A DNA stretch of 64,000 bases from Pseudomonas paralactis (GTDB lineage Bacteria; Pseudomonadota; Gammaproteobacteria; Pseudomonadales; Pseudomonadaceae), in assembly GCF_001439735.1 (NCBI RefSeq), contig NZ_JYLN01000010.1:62001-126000 (forward strand). Reading direction: 5' to 3'. Position 1 is the first letter of the stretch; every line of letters begins with the position of its first letter. Shown here piece after piece: positions 10,001 to 17,639 of the stretch. A program made the position numbers and the translations under genes. The notes beneath the pieces were generated by a model that was not told where the DNA came from, searched no databases, and worked only from the letters and a program-made list of their open reading frames with translations.

Positions 10001-10720
10001 GTCGATTTTCACAAACTGGATAAATTTGAGATAGCTGAAAAAGCTATGGTTGACCAGGTAGTGGGTGCTGACCGAGTCGCCCAGAAACACGTCGACGTTT
10101 TGGAATGCTACGGCGGCTAAAGCTTGCGCGGTGGTGCCGTAGGTAAAAAACTGCGCGTGGGGATAGCGTTCGGTCAGTAGTGCGTATGGCAGGTAATCTT
10201 TGGAGACCGCTACGGTAAGCCCTTTGAGATTTGGGGGGACTGCAATGTCGCTGTCCTGGCGTTGATAGAGTACGGGGGCATTGACGCTGTACGGAAGCGT
10301 CACCACCGTGTCAGAAGAGTCGCGGTCATAGTCGCTGGATCGGCTGATCAAATCGATTTCGCCAGCTCGCAAGGCGGCCATCGCTTGCCCACGGTCAGCA
10401 AACCCGATGACTTTGAGATCCAGGCCCAGTTGTTGCTTGAGCATTGTCACCACGTCAGCGCTGATGCCCTCGTAATCACCGTTGCCGTAGACCATGTCGA
10501 AGGGCAGGGTGAACGGTGCGACCACGCCCAGGGTCAGGGCACGCCGTTGGCGCAACCAGGCCCAGTCTGCTTCCGGTAATTGCAGCTTTTGTGGTTCCTG
10601 ACTCACTTGGCTAAGCAAGTGAAGGGGCTGTTGCGGCATGGGTATCGTTGCGGCACCGCCGTACGATACAGCCGGCAGCAGTACGGTGAAGAAAGCCACG
10701 AAGGCTTTGAGCGTGGACAT
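7088..10720 (-). CDS. Hybrid sensor kinase with two periplasmic solute-binding domains (BvgS/EvgS/RocS-like)
   Basis: A 1210-residue unorthodox kinase. From the N terminus: signal sequence MSTLKAFVAFFTVLLPAVS, two tandem SBP_bac_3 (Venus-flytrap) domains (about 50-280 and 300-525), one membrane helix (about 538-560), a PAS domain (about 575-695), a HisKA dimerisation helix with phospho-His 726 (ATMSHEIRTPM), an HATPase domain (NLVSNAIKFT, DTGIGIS, GGSGLGL), a receiver with D1018 (LITDYHMP) and an Hpt domain with H1158 (AELAHRLRGS). This is the BvgS architecture of a four-step His-Asp-His-Asp relay. The start at 10720 was chosen because it begins the signal peptide; an upstream extension to 10783 does not. 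It should phosphorylate the regulator encoded convergently at 6447. The ligand is unknown. Confidence 0.92.
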   Translation of the reverse strand: MSTLKAFVAFFTVLLPAVSYGGAATIPMPQQPLHLLSQVSQEPQKLQLPEADWAWLRQRRALTLGVVAPFTLPFDMVYGNGDYEGISADVVTMLKQQLGLDLKVIGFADRGQAMAALRAGEIDLISRSSDYDRDSSDTVVTLPYSVNAPVLYQRQDSDIAVPPNLKGLTVAVSKDYLPYALLTERYPHAQFFTYGTTAQALAAVAFQNVDVFLGDSVSTHYLVNHSFFSYLKFIQFVKIDSGGYGFLLKQEDQRLLRILNASLTTFGQLRMSYLIKRWTGGGTVMPDDNVHLTAQEKRWLAQHPVARFMINDDMAPSAFFDAKGRFNGVISDLFEIITQRTGLKFEIQRASSFEGIQDALRDGDTDLAVLTASPERLNHIRFSHPFATSSFALVAPTAESGRERSSLNALAGKRLAIVQGHVLIDSIRKGFPTVKLITPANNLEAMRMVVNGDADAVLMTLSMARYYTARLYEKELRVAGVVDGQAATANFAMRRGETELQSIMDKALLSIPPDELNAITIRWRANAAMSGQNWRDYKLVILQIICCALLVLLVSIIRIVQLRRQIRRRVTAEKALNDQLEFLQTLNHAMPVPVYVRDREGRLLSCSRSYEHVMKLCQSEVLGKTALQTNHGDIELAPSLHQSYLQAMEDGNAIEQQLQITIEGQPHFIEHWIQPFRDSNGTIAGVICGWQDISQHHQLIEQLQQAKTQADEASRAKTQFLATMSHEIRTPMSAVIGTLELALKRADHGVLDRVNIDVAYTAAKNLLELLGNTLDIVRIESGHLSFSPRRANLKNLVEMVARVFEGLARKKKLDLILEIDAGTTLDVSIDPLRFKQVLSNLVSNAIKFTERGRIVIRLVCRVLNGQTLNMHLQVQDTGIGISEADRQTLFRPFAQVTQSDLSVHGGSGLGLVVSRSLCEMMGGRLELTSTPGQGTTVNVTLKLKLLEPLPEEELPLPASSEATPSWAMRVLIADDNTLNRQMLRAQLEYLGCKVIEASNGLEALEAWRAFPVDWLITDYHMPVMDGVELTLAIRKEEQQRNASALTILGLTADAQQEEMDRCLNAGMGDCLIKPISLAILEQRLASLEPADKPAYKGARPTLHGPEFDMNLLQPITGGNPAIIQQLQAELMRSNQQDIEQLRDFSETRDLAGIAELAHRLRGSAALMRNDYLLGLCKELEHGCRTGAEDVPAQVRQVKKELRRIQNMLEP

Positions 10721-10829
10721 GAAAACGTATACCTGACTGCAAAATGCCAAGTACGCCGCGCTGGCCGGCTCAAGGTCGACCACGGACGTGGCGGATGGGG
10801 TGGGAAGTTAGAGCGATGTGAATGGGCGT

Positions 10830-11678
10830 TCAGACTGACGTCAGCACCACCTGTGAGCCCGCTATGTATTCAAGGATGTAAGGCAGCAGCGCGGTATCCG
10901 CCATCGGCGGCGCAACGGCGTATCCCTGCACAATGGACACGCCCAGGGTTTTGAGCCGCTTGAGCTGGGCCGGGGTCTCGACACCCTCGATCACCAGTGA
11001 CACACCCAGGCTGGCTGCCAGGCTTACAGTGTGGGCGACAATGGCGGTGCAGGCCGAGTGCGTGTCGAGTTTGTGTACGAAACCGGCGTCGAGTTTGAGC
11101 TCGGTGAAAGGCACATCACACAAGCGCTCCAGTGACGAGAAACCGGTGCCAAAGTCATCCATGGACAAACCGCAGCCCAGCAGCTTGAGTTGCAAGAGGT
11201 TGTTCATGGCGACACTGCACGGATTGAGCGTGCCGGTTTCTGTGATCTCGAAGATGATGCTTCGGGCAGGGCACTCATGTGCACGCAGCAGCACTTTAAT
11301 CGCCTGGCTCAGTATGGGGTTGCTGAGTTGAGACGGTTGAAGGTTGAATGACATCGTCAATGGCAGGTTCAGACTGGCCAGTTTCTGGCGCAGGATCAGC
11401 CCTTGCTCGAAGAGGCGCAGGAACAGCTCATCTATCAGGTCATGGCGTTCCAGGGCCTGTAGAAAATAACCGGGCGTCAACAGGCCGTTGTGAGGGTGCC
11501 GCCAGCGGGCGAGAACTTCCAAGCCGCTAATCGTACCCGTTTTCAACGAAAGCTGAGGTTGGTAAAAACCCACAAACGCGTGATCCGCCAACCCTTGGCG
11601 CAGCTCCTGGGCGTCGGGCTCTTGAACCTTGGGGGCGGCTGGAATCTGACTTAGGCTGAGTGTGGCTGAGGTTTTCAT
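10830..11678 (-). CDS. Stand-alone EAL-domain c-di-GMP phosphodiesterase (RocR/PvrR-like without receiver)
   Basis: A 282-residue EAL protein predicted to hydrolyse c-di-GMP to pGpG. Catalytic positions look intact: E54 in the EAL motif (here EVL), N112, E144 (FEITE), D174-D175 (MDDFGTG), K195 (LKLD), E231 (IEGVET) and the QGY glutamine. In P. aeruginosa the related RocR and PvrR carry an N-terminal receiver; here only about 30 linker-like residues precede the EAL fold, so phosphorelay control by its own receiver is absent. CAGGG precedes the ATG. It lies 109 bp upstream of the kinase gene start on the same strand and diverges from the second kinase gene, sharing with it the palindrome at 11760. 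Confidence 0.88.
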   Translation of the reverse strand: MKTSATLSLSQIPAAPKVQEPDAQELRQGLADHAFVGFYQPQLSLKTGTISGLEVLARWRHPHNGLLTPGYFLQALERHDLIDELFLRLFEQGLILRQKLASLNLPLTMSFNLQPSQLSNPILSQAIKVLLRAHECPARSIIFEITETGTLNPCSVAMNNLLQLKLLGCGLSMDDFGTGFSSLERLCDVPFTELKLDAGFVHKLDTHSACTAIVAHTVSLAASLGVSLVIEGVETPAQLKRLKTLGVSIVQGYAVAPPMADTALLPYILEYIAGSQVVLTSV

Positions 11679-11759
11679 GTAATGCCCTGCAAGGGATGAC
11701 CATGAGTCAATTTTGCGGGATATGCGTAACCATAAACGTCAGCTCTTTCGAGCGTGTGC

Positions 11760-11775
11760 GTAGGACTAATCTTAT
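11760..11775. promoter_or_regulatory. RcsAB-box-like palindrome, site 2 (EAL/kinase divergent promoter)
   Basis: GTAGGACTAATCTTAT has the same 6-4-6 geometry as sites 1 and 3 with an imperfect right arm (TCTTAT for TCCTAC). It lies about 80 bp from the EAL start and 110 bp from the second kinase start in their 207-bp divergent gap, so one site could control both. The function is inferred from recurrence and position. Confidence 0.5.
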
Positions 11776-11885
11776 CAACTAATGAAAAGCCTATAGACTC
11801 ACCCGAGCGGACGGTTGTCCGGTAACCGCACATGAACTTTCAAAGGCTCAAAGCACCCTCATGAACGCTGCAAACGGCACCGCGT

Positions 11886-14800
11886 ATGCGCTATAGGCAA
11901 TCGAGCGTCGGCAAGCTTGAAAAAGTCTCGCTGCGCCTGAGTTTTGGTCTGCTGATGTCCTTGTTGTTGCTGGTGTTTTTCGCAGTGACCGGCTATTGGG
12001 TGACCTACAAGATCATTCGCGGCGAAGTGCTCAAAGTCGATTATCACTTCATGCGTTTCGTGGGCCGAGCCTACGATCATGAGATTTTTCTGCTGCGGGC
12101 GATCAAGGCCAGCAGCCAGTTGGAATACAAGCCGGTATTCAACCCTGAAGCTTATGTGGTCAACCAAACGACTCAGGGCAACATGCGCATTTATGAAGGC
12201 CAGGCGTCACAGGTCGCCACAACGTTTTCGGCGGCATTGCCCATCAAGGCCGCCGACGCGCATGACGGTGTCTTGAGCCAACAGCTGCAATTGGGGGGTG
12301 CGCTGGCAAATGTGTATGGCGACTTCTGGAGCGGTTCAACCTTCGCGTCGCCGCAAATGTTCGTGTTTGATCTGTCGAGCGATTTCGACATCGCGATTCC
12401 TGCGATCAGCCCCCAGCCTCATCCAGGCCAGCGCAATTTTTCCCAGGTCTTGAACGAGGTCAAGCAATCTGCGCGTCAGCTGCCGCCCTTGAGCAGTGAC
12501 TTGCTGGTGCGCTGGCGGCCCAGTCATTTCTTTTTGGGTGGTGAGGACATTCAACAAATACTGGGCTACGTCTCTGGTCGCATCGAAGAAGACCAGTGGG
12601 AACGAAAGGGCCCCCCCAGGGAACTGGTTGCCGCTACCTTGCTGTATTGGGACGAGTTTGACGCGCCCGGGGTAAGGATAGAAAAGCAGTTTTTTGATCT
12701 GCCGCTGTACAGCGATGTCGACATCGTCGCGCCGGACGGCACGCGTGTAGTGGGCGGCAAGTCGCCACAGATTTACCAGTATGAAAGCGGCTTCCATTTC
12801 ACTACCTCAGGGCTGCTGATCAAGCGCAGCACCGGGGACATGGGCGCCTGGCAGGCCCTGTATCGTATCCCCTATAAACAACTGATCCTGGATGCGCGTT
12901 GGCAGTTGCTTGGGCTGGTCGGCTTGCTGGGTTTATGCGTCATCAGTGGTTGGTCGGTTATCCGATGGTATCGACGGCGCATTTTGGTGCCGGCGAGTAA
13001 TGACTTTCGGGAGTTATTGGTCAACCATGACTTCAACCTGTCTTTGTTGCAAACGGTGCCGCTGGCGTTGTGTGTGGTCAAGGGGCCGCAGATCGAACTG
13101 GTGACGCAGAACAGTTTGTATACGCAATGGTTGGGCGAGCCGACCGAGTTTGCACCAATGATGGCGCTATGGCCGCTGTTTGAGCAAAATAAACCCCTTA
13201 CCGGTGAAGGCTGCCTGCTGGTCGATCAGCGGGTCTTGCATGTGCGCTATACACCCACCGAGTATCTTGGCGACAGCGTGTTGCTGTGTACCTTCACTGA
13301 TATTTCTTCCCACCGCGAAGCATCTGCATCGTTGCTACTCGCTCGCCAGGCGGCGGATGCGGCTAATGAACAGAAAAGCAACTTCGTCGCCACCCTGAGC
13401 CACGAGCTACGCACGCCGTTGTACGGTGTGCTGGGCACGCTTGAGCTGTTGGGCATGACCTCTCTGGATGAACGCCAACGTGGCTACCTGCGCACCATTG
13501 ATAGTTCGTCCGCGGTATTGATGCACTTGATCAGCGATGTGTTGGACCTGTCCAAGATCGAAGCGGGCCAGTTGGTTCTGGAGTCCGTCGCGTTCCAGCC
13601 ACTGGAAATGCTCGAAGAAACTGTGCGCGGGTTCTCGGCGATGGCTGCGAATAAAGGGCTGGCGCTTTACTGCTGTGTTGACCCTCGCGTGCCGAACCTG
13701 GTGCAGGGCGACCGCCTGCGTATTCAGCAGATCGTCGGCAACCTGCTCAATAATGCGATCAAGTTCACCCAGAGCGGGCATGTCGCAGTCTTCCTGTCGC
13801 CTATCGGAGTCTGCGCAGGCGAGGTGAGCCTGCAATGGCGCGTGGCCGATAGCGGCCCAGGGATGTGCGAAGTGGTGCAGGCGCAACTGTTCGAGCGTTT
13901 TTACCAGGCCGACAGTAAACATCACACCGTCGCCGGCACCGGGCTTGGGCTGCCTATCTGCGCCCACCTCAGCCAGATGATGGGAGGTGCGTTGACCGTG
14001 GACAGTGCGCCGGGTGAGGGCAGTACATTCATATTTGAGTTGAGCCTTGAAACGCTAGAGGCCCCCCGATCTTTATTGCCCCAGTTATCAGGCAAGTGCA
14101 TCGATGTTCGTACGCCCTATGCAACCTTGACCGATAACCTGTGCGCCTGGCTGGAGTGGCACGGTGCACGCACTACCGTGATGGGCGATGACGCGGGCGG
14201 GGCGCCTGATGCCGTGTTGACGGTCATGCCGCAAGAGGTTGAGGTGGCAAGCTCAGGCGCGATTAATGTCTTCGCCCAGCATGATTTCAGTAGTACGCCC
14301 CAGTTTATCGGCCAGGACGTGGTGGTGAACCAGAACAGCGTCGGGTCCATTTGCCGTGCGTTGGTGATGGCGATCACTGGCGAATCGGAGGCACCGTTAC
14401 CGCAACCACCGGTGACGCATCTGCAACTGGAGCTGAATGTGCTGGTGGCCGAAGACAACCCGGTCAACCAGGTGCTGATGAAAGAGCAACTGGAACGTAT
14501 CGGCTGTACGGTGGATGTCGTGCCCGATGGCGTCCAGGCGTTGCGGCAGTTGGAACTGAAGGCTTACGACGTATTGCTGACGGATGTGAACATGCCGCTC
14601 ATGGACGGCTATGAACTTGCCGATACGCTGCGCCAGCGCGATGTGGATATGCCGATTATCGGCGTCACCGCCAATGCGCTGCGCGAGGAGGGCGAGCATT
14701 GCATCCGCGTGGGCATGAACAACTGGTTATCCAAACCGATGAATATCCAGGGACTTTATCTGTGTTTGCGCAGTGTGCTTGATCCTACGGTATACCGAGT

Positions 14801-15152
14801 CTGCGAGATCGCGGCACAGGCAAGCGATGCGGACGGGATAAACGTGCCTGAACGCATGCTCGAACTGTTCATTGAAACTATCACGCGAGATTTAAGTGAG
14901 CTTAAAGCGCTGGATCCTGATCAGGGCAGTCATCAGGCTGTCCAGTTATTGCATCGGATTCGAGGTGCATTGGCTGTCGGCAAAGCTAAAACACTGATTC
15001 TGGTGTGCCGTGAGTTGGAGGCATTAGTTGCGCGGAATGGGTTGGCCCGCACCCATGAAGATGTCGAGGTGTTCGTCGGGCGGGTCGAAGTAGCAATTCT
15101 GGTTTATAAGCGTGCCACTGCCATAACGAATAAAATGGAGGATCAGTCATGA
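11886..15152 (+). CDS. Second hybrid sensor kinase (RcsC-like)
   Basis: A 1088-residue inner-membrane hybrid kinase. Seen: membrane helix 1 (about 17-42), a ~300-residue periplasmic region, membrane helix 2 (about 339-361), a PAS-like segment (about 375-475), HisKA with H506 (ATLSHELRTPLYG), HATPase (NLLNNAIKFT, DSGPGM, GTGLGLP), a degenerate receiver-like stretch (about 735-830, like the RcsC ABL domain), a true receiver with D900 (LLTDVNMP) and a C-terminal Hpt domain with H1023 (LLHRIRG). No strong ribosome site precedes the ATG, but other upstream ATGs are out of frame or hit stops. With the BvgS-like kinase it forms a two-kinase input like the P. aeruginosa rcsC/pvrS fimbrial control genes. 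Confidence 0.88.
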   Translation: MRYRQSSVGKLEKVSLRLSFGLLMSLLLLVFFAVTGYWVTYKIIRGEVLKVDYHFMRFVGRAYDHEIFLLRAIKASSQLEYKPVFNPEAYVVNQTTQGNMRIYEGQASQVATTFSAALPIKAADAHDGVLSQQLQLGGALANVYGDFWSGSTFASPQMFVFDLSSDFDIAIPAISPQPHPGQRNFSQVLNEVKQSARQLPPLSSDLLVRWRPSHFFLGGEDIQQILGYVSGRIEEDQWERKGPPRELVAATLLYWDEFDAPGVRIEKQFFDLPLYSDVDIVAPDGTRVVGGKSPQIYQYESGFHFTTSGLLIKRSTGDMGAWQALYRIPYKQLILDARWQLLGLVGLLGLCVISGWSVIRWYRRRILVPASNDFRELLVNHDFNLSLLQTVPLALCVVKGPQIELVTQNSLYTQWLGEPTEFAPMMALWPLFEQNKPLTGEGCLLVDQRVLHVRYTPTEYLGDSVLLCTFTDISSHREASASLLLARQAADAANEQKSNFVATLSHELRTPLYGVLGTLELLGMTSLDERQRGYLRTIDSSSAVLMHLISDVLDLSKIEAGQLVLESVAFQPLEMLEETVRGFSAMAANKGLALYCCVDPRVPNLVQGDRLRIQQIVGNLLNNAIKFTQSGHVAVFLSPIGVCAGEVSLQWRVADSGPGMCEVVQAQLFERFYQADSKHHTVAGTGLGLPICAHLSQMMGGALTVDSAPGEGSTFIFELSLETLEAPRSLLPQLSGKCIDVRTPYATLTDNLCAWLEWHGARTTVMGDDAGGAPDAVLTVMPQEVEVASSGAINVFAQHDFSSTPQFIGQDVVVNQNSVGSICRALVMAITGESEAPLPQPPVTHLQLELNVLVAEDNPVNQVLMKEQLERIGCTVDVVPDGVQALRQLELKAYDVLLTDVNMPLMDGYELADTLRQRDVDMPIIGVTANALREEGEHCIRVGMNNWLSKPMNIQGLYLCLRSVLDPTVYRVCEIAAQASDADGINVPERMLELFIETITRDLSELKALDPDQGSHQAVQLLHRIRGALAVGKAKTLILVCRELEALVARNGLARTHEDVEVFVGRVEVAILVYKRATAITNKMEDQS

Positions 15153-15168
15153 CGATCGTCTACCTGGC

Positions 15169-16145
15169 TCAGTGATAGCAGAGTGTGAAATTGGCCCGGT
15201 CGATGGCTGTCCCAGTAGTGACTTTTGGCTTGGTTTGTATATAGCTGGCACGAAGTGAAATTCTAAATACAGACGCCCCAGTTTGTATGTCGCCAGCTTT
15301 CCACTGGTTGATAGTTTCTATCGCGGTGGAGTCGGGGCCATACTTGACTATACCTCCATCTTTGCTTATCTGAATGTCGGGCCCTGATGCACTTGATTCA
15401 TGGGGCAATGATAATATGTCAGAAATATTATTGAGGTTTGAGGTATCTGTGAGCGTGACGTACGAGGCAATACTGATTCCTGGATCCTCTCCTGAGCAAG
15501 ACAGATTAATGGAAAACACTACTGGGCTGGAGCGTCCGCCTACTCCATTGAAAGCAGTTGTAGAGATTTACCTAGAGGTACCGTTGATACGGGGCAGATA
15601 GCGAGCACTTCCGTGCAGCTGCTACTGAACTGGTACCAACAACAGATACTGCCCATTTTTTGTCGCAAGGACAGTAGTACACGACTTCGACATTTGATGT
15701 GATCGATAACGCCCCTTGCTTGATTGGGCCCGTTTTTATAAGTTTCACCCAAATGGTTTGAGTATCTGTAAATCCCTTAATATCACGGGCGGGTTCGATA
15801 ATATTTCCTCCTCTTATTGGCTCGGTATAACCAGATGGAATTGATGGGCCCTTCCATGTACCACGCCACTTAATGCCAATGCCAGGAATATTGGTTTAAT
15901 AAACGTCTTGTCCGTAAGAGGATAGAACGCTGCTGTTCATCGTTGCATAAATCTCAGAACGGCTCCAGCTGGGTTGGTTCAATGTGGCAGAAGTGGTGAC
16001 GGGCATCGATTTCCATAGGGTTTGCCCTGTCGGGATATTGCCTGACACAATGAGTGTTTTGGGTAGTTTAATGATAGACGTTGAGGGGGTATAAAATCCG
16101 TCTGCTAAAACTACATTGGATAGCAAAATTAATAATAAAAAACAT
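15169..16145 (-). pseudogene. Decayed fimbrial adhesin gene (at least four lesions)
   Basis: Read leftward, this is a complete fimbrial adhesin gene broken several times. A signal peptide (FLLLILLSNVVLA|DGFY) is out of frame with its ATG at 16145 by one extra T in a six-T run. The lectin-like domain runs to QDVY, hits an in-frame TAA at 15898, and continues TNIPGIGIKWRGTW in the same frame. A frameshift near 15590 and another TAA (SR*ISTTAFNG) precede the C-terminal pilin domain FSINLSCSG through ANFTLCYH. Residues on both sides of the lesions read as a normal adhesin, so loss is recent. It is convergent with the second kinase gene, with stops 16 bp apart. Confidence 0.75.
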
Positions 16146-16228
16146 ATTTTTTAATTATGAGTCAATCCCGACAAGAGTTCGGTTAGTATCCTACGGTTTA
16201 AAGCCTAGCTTTGTCGGAGGATTCGGTT

Positions 16229-16354
16229 CTAGGTGTAGGGTTTTTCGAAATGCCTTGTAGGATGAGTAATGGGGTTTGCAGGTGCGTACGCTCCGTTCGC
16301 TAGTATTTTGGTTGACAGTATTAATGACATTAAAAATAGAATGACACGCGTCAT
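16229..16354 (-). CDS. Possible 41-residue exported peptide or gene remnant
   Basis: From the ATG at 16354 the leftward frame reads MTRVILFLMSLILSTKILA then NGAYAPANPITH and stops at 16229. The beginning is a convincing signal peptide with an LA|NG cleavage site, but only about 22 residues follow and no clear Shine-Dalgarno precedes it. It may be a small exported peptide, or the stump of a fimbrial subunit in the decayed leftward operon. The longer frame upstream to 16543 runs through the G tract and is not a gene. Confidence 0.3.
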   Translation of the reverse strand: MTRVILFLMSLILSTKILANGAYAPANPITHPTRHFEKPYT

Positions 16355-16401
16355 ACGGCTCGGTGTAGGATAAATAGCCATAGAAAAATGGCTTTGTCTC
16401 C

Positions 16402-16412
16402 GGGGGGGGGGG
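16402..16412 (+). repeat. Homopolymeric tract of 11 G
   Basis: Eleven consecutive G residues lie 80 bp upstream of the fimbrial gene start at 16493 and outside any credible coding frame. Bordetella fim2 and fim3 promoters carry comparable C tracts whose slippage causes phase variation under BvgAS control. The same role here is an inference. Confidence 0.85.
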
Positions 16413-16492
16413 CGACTTCTACTGGTTGAATAGGTGGTTGAGTATGTTAGGGTTATGGCTGTTTTTAAAGTTCCAAAATAGGGGTTAGTGTT

Positions 16493-17512
16493 TTGAGAAA
16501 TTTGAGTTTTCAGTCGTGCCATCAACAAGATAAAGTTTTGCAAAAGCGAATCGCCTACGCAACGCTTGTGGTGTTAGCCGCAGTTTGCAGTGCGGAATGC
16601 AGTGCTGTGACATGCGAGGGAACGGGGGACTCTACACATATGGCTATTATTAACCCTGCGCCAATTCCTAGTATCATGCCAAAAAACAATTTTGTTTGGA
16701 GGTCGGTGAGCCCGACAACCATCAGCCTGGAATGTTGGGCAGACAACCGCAACGAGGCTGAGTATATATACATTTATTTGAATCCCAAGGCGGTCGATCT
16801 GGGGGCGGAGATTGGCTTGGGCATCGAGTTTATGGGGCAATCTTACACGTATCCAGAAACCAAGAAAATCCAAACACCCATAATGGTGCCTGGGTGCATA
16901 AGTAGTTCGGGATGTCGTCAAGGTAATCCTACGGTCCTGAGTTATTCGGTATTTCTATATAAAAAAACGCCATCAGCAGCGCTGAAAACAGGAAACCTAT
17001 CCACGACAAATAATATGGTTGCATTTCAATTTGACGGTGCTGGTGGCGTGGGCGCCCCTAAGACAGTGGCGCCAACACTGAGTGGAATTGGCGGGCTAAA
17101 ATACGAGCCTTGTGAGTCAAGGCTATCAATCAGTCCTAAGGATATTGACTTCGGAAAAGCGTATCTTAATAACTCAAAGCAGGGAGAAGTAGTTAAAAGC
17201 GTTGCATTCACTATTACTGAAAATCGCGCGTGCAGCTCTGCTTATGGTGTGGATTTGTCGATAAATGCTATTTCGGGCATCGTGCAGGATTTGAATGTGT
17301 TGGTGCCAATTAACAATAAGTCGGTTGGGATAGGTATTTTTGACGTTTCGGCGAATAAGCTAATAAATTATGGTCAGCGGTTTGTCTTTTCACCAAAAGA
17401 AACTGCTTTGTCAAGCTCTAAGGCTTATGAGGCTCGGTTGAAATGGATCTCGCCTGCAGCAGCGCTCGGGAAGTTTACTGCTGGTATAGTGGTTAATATT
17501 ATCTATAATTAG
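16493..17512 (+). CDS. Fimbrial adhesin-like minor subunit
   Basis: A 339-residue exported fimbrial protein. Seen: a charged N terminus, hydrophobic segment IAYATLVVLAAVCSAECSA, then VTCEG; an N-terminal domain with several cysteines; a C-terminal pilin domain from CESRLSISPKDIDFG to the alternating strand FTAGIVVNIIYN. The start is TTG at 16493 with AGGGG 8 bases upstream; a TAA at 16466 blocks any earlier in-frame start. The DNA is AT-richer than most of the window, as expected of a horizontally moving fimbrial gene. It stands alone, with no chaperone or usher beside it, and probably uses the 1734/2520 pair. Confidence 0.72.
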   Translation: MRNLSFQSCHQQDKVLQKRIAYATLVVLAAVCSAECSAVTCEGTGDSTHMAIINPAPIPSIMPKNNFVWRSVSPTTISLECWADNRNEAEYIYIYLNPKAVDLGAEIGLGIEFMGQSYTYPETKKIQTPIMVPGCISSSGCRQGNPTVLSYSVFLYKKTPSAALKTGNLSTTNNMVAFQFDGAGGVGAPKTVAPTLSGIGGLKYEPCESRLSISPKDIDFGKAYLNNSKQGEVVKSVAFTITENRACSSAYGVDLSINAISGIVQDLNVLVPINNKSVGIGIFDVSANKLINYGQRFVFSPKETALSSSKAYEARLKWISPAAALGKFTAGIVVNIIYN

Positions 17513-17639
17513 CTTTACGGCATTGCATGTTAAAAGTCTGTAGGTGACCCATTCTGAATGCTTGTTTATCGGTTTTTTCCCTAACGCAAATAATTACCGG
17601 ATGAGTGCTGCCAACCAGGATGGATGGCAGCAGATTCTC

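Larger units (their letters stand above)
16146..16492 (+). promoter_or_regulatory. Control region upstream of the 16493 fimbrial gene
   Basis: The region separates the decayed adhesin from the rightward fimbrial gene. It contains half-sites TCCTAC (16189) and GTAGGA (16257 and 16365), which match the arms of the palindromes at 939 and 29021. It also holds an inverted repeat AGCCAT/ATGGCT at 16376-16393, an 11-G tract at 16402-16412 and a weak -10-like TATGTT at 16443. A short leftward ORF lies within it. Confidence 0.5.

Noticed and set aside
16229..16543. A 104-residue leftward frame running through the G tract
   Set aside because: Its first part overlaps the fimbrial gene at 16493 and encodes low-complexity sequence; only the section from 16354 looks protein-like.
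17607..17631. GCTGCCA/TGGCAGC hairpin beyond the OMF gene as a terminator
   Set aside because: The stem is only 7 bp with an 11-base loop and no T-tract follows on the minus strand.
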